From Bacteroidales bacterium (GTDB lineage: Bacteria > Bacteroidota > Bacteroidia > Bacteroidales > Bacteroidaceae): 34,950 nt of DNA. Location of the stretch: NCBI GenBank assembly GCA_022784065.1, contig JALFUO010000081.1:1-34950 (forward strand), in the 5' to 3' direction. The notes under the pieces were generated by a model. It was not told the origin of the DNA. It searched no databases and saw only the letters and a program-made list of their open reading frames with translations. The position numbers and the translations under genes are program-made. This document shows, piece by piece, positions 34,263 to 34,950 of the stretch. The first letter of the stretch is position 1, and the number at the start of each line of letters is the position of its first letter.

Positions 34263-34871
34263 ATGTTTTCAGGCATTGTAGAAGCCACCGCCCGCGTCGT
34301 GGCCATAAAGAAAGACCGGGACAATATTGACTTCACCCTCGAATGTCCGCTCTATAAGGGCGAACTGCACGTAGACCAAAGCGTGGCGCACAACGGCGTT
34401 TGCCTCACGGTGGTGCAGCACGACGAAGCGGGCCGCTACGTGGTGACGGCTATGGACGAGACCTTAAAGCGCAGCAACCTTGGTCTGCTCAAAGAGGGCG
34501 ACGAGGTGAACGTGGAACGCTCTATGAAAATGGACGGCCGCCTCGACGGGCATATCGTGCAGGGGCATGTAGACACCACGGCCGTGTGCATCGGCAAGGA
34601 AGACGCCGACGGCAGTTTCATCTTCACCTTCCGCTACGAAACGGACAAGGAGATGATACGCCGAGGCTACTTCACCGTGGACAAGGGCAGCGTCACCGTG
34701 AACGGCGTGAGCCTCACCGTGTGCCGTCCCACCGCCGACACGTTCAGCGTGTGCATCATACCCTACACCTTCGAGCACACGAATTTCCACGCCATAGAGC
34801 CGGGCACGGTGGTAAACCTCGAATTCGACATCTTGGGCAAATACCTCTGCCGCTTGCAGGAGTTGAAATAA
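34263..34871 (+). CDS. ribE: Riboflavin synthase alpha subunit
   Basis: Dismutates two 6,7-dimethyl-8-ribityllumazine molecules to riboflavin and a pyrimidinedione, the last step of riboflavin synthesis. 202 residues with two tandem lumazine-binding barrels: the first begins MFSGIVEA and has VAHNGVCLTVV; the second has DGHIVQGHVD and VTVNGVSLTV. A C-terminal helix (LGKYLCRLQELK) would form the trimer core. Length is normal for the family. ATG 34263 gives the invariant MFSGIVE start. It is last in a three-gene group after a putative lipoprotein, and a family B repeat follows its stop by 2 bp. Confidence 0.95.
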   Translation: MFSGIVEATARVVAIKKDRDNIDFTLECPLYKGELHVDQSVAHNGVCLTVVQHDEAGRYVVTAMDETLKRSNLGLLKEGDEVNVERSMKMDGRLDGHIVQGHVDTTAVCIGKEDADGSFIFTFRYETDKEMIRRGYFTVDKGSVTVNGVSLTVCRPTADTFSVCIIPYTFEHTNFHAIEPGTVVNLEFDILGKYLCRLQELK

Positions 34872-34873
34872 AA

Positions 34874-34950
34874 GTAGGGGCGTTTTGCAAAACGCCCGCT
34901 GAGTTCTCCGAATGGCTTGATCAATCATGTAATCATTTACCGGGCGTTTT
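34874..34950. repeat. Family B element, truncated by the window end
   Basis: Begins GTAGGGGCGTTTTGCAAAAC at 34874 and contains the 20-bp palindrome GGGCGTTTTGCAAAACGCCC (34878-34897). The last bases, GGGCGTTTT (34942-34950), start what should be the right-hand palindrome. Between them is about 44 bp of unique sequence, like the chimeric copy at 26648-26740. Confidence 0.8.

Overview
The window looks like chromosome from a Bacteroidales bacterium, most likely Prevotella-like; the genus is a guess. The signs are TAnnTTTG -7 boxes, starts without clear Shine-Dalgarno sites, a type III glutamine synthetase, an LL-diaminopimelate aminotransferase, a type IX secretion tail on a nuclease, an IS30 remnant, and many palindromic intergenic repeats. 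Most genes are G+C-rich, but the AAA ATPase gene near 30 kb and its flanks are visibly A+T-rich. I see no rRNA, tRNA, prophage or CRISPR locus.

Layout. 1-196: end of a tandem-repeat block. 197-3636 (minus): purM, prfA and pyrF, separated by repeat elements. 3847-5423 (minus): lemA and a TPM-domain partner. 5651-9213 (plus): a secreted endonuclease I and a cytosolic S9 peptidase. 9434-15685 (plus): an AddA-like helicase-nuclease and an AddB-like Fe-S nuclease, split by a palindromic element. 15863-16387 (minus): a SPOR lipoprotein. 16648-18295 (plus): YtxH, holin-X-like, small hypothetical and ComF proteins. 18589-21309: ppdK. 21497-23179 (minus): prs and a ThiE/TenI-like gene. 23353-23520: IS30 transposase remnant. 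23562-26600 (plus): RsmI-type methylase, dapF, dapL. 26807-28999: glnN. 29172-30530 (minus): AAA ATPase/DUF4143 with a phased repeat leader. 31092-34871 (plus): RelA-type synthetase, two small proteins, riboflavin synthase.

Most genes are core metabolism: pyrimidine and purine synthesis, PRPP supply, lysine/peptidoglycan precursors, nitrogen assimilation, PEP/pyruvate interconversion, riboflavin, translation termination, double-strand-break repair and (p)ppGpp signalling.

The unusual content is between the genes. (1) Family A elements of about 180 bp have ends built from an 8-bp unit. (2) Family B elements carry the 20-bp palindrome GGGCGTTTTGCAAAACGCCC, and one element is an A/B chimera. 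(3) A composite of 21-bp-period arrays occurs at the left edge and again around 30.7-31.0 kb. (4) Three 17-bp repeats spaced exactly 33 bp apart lie in the predicted leader of the AAA ATPase gene. The last two, with the ATPase, are the best candidates for something undescribed.
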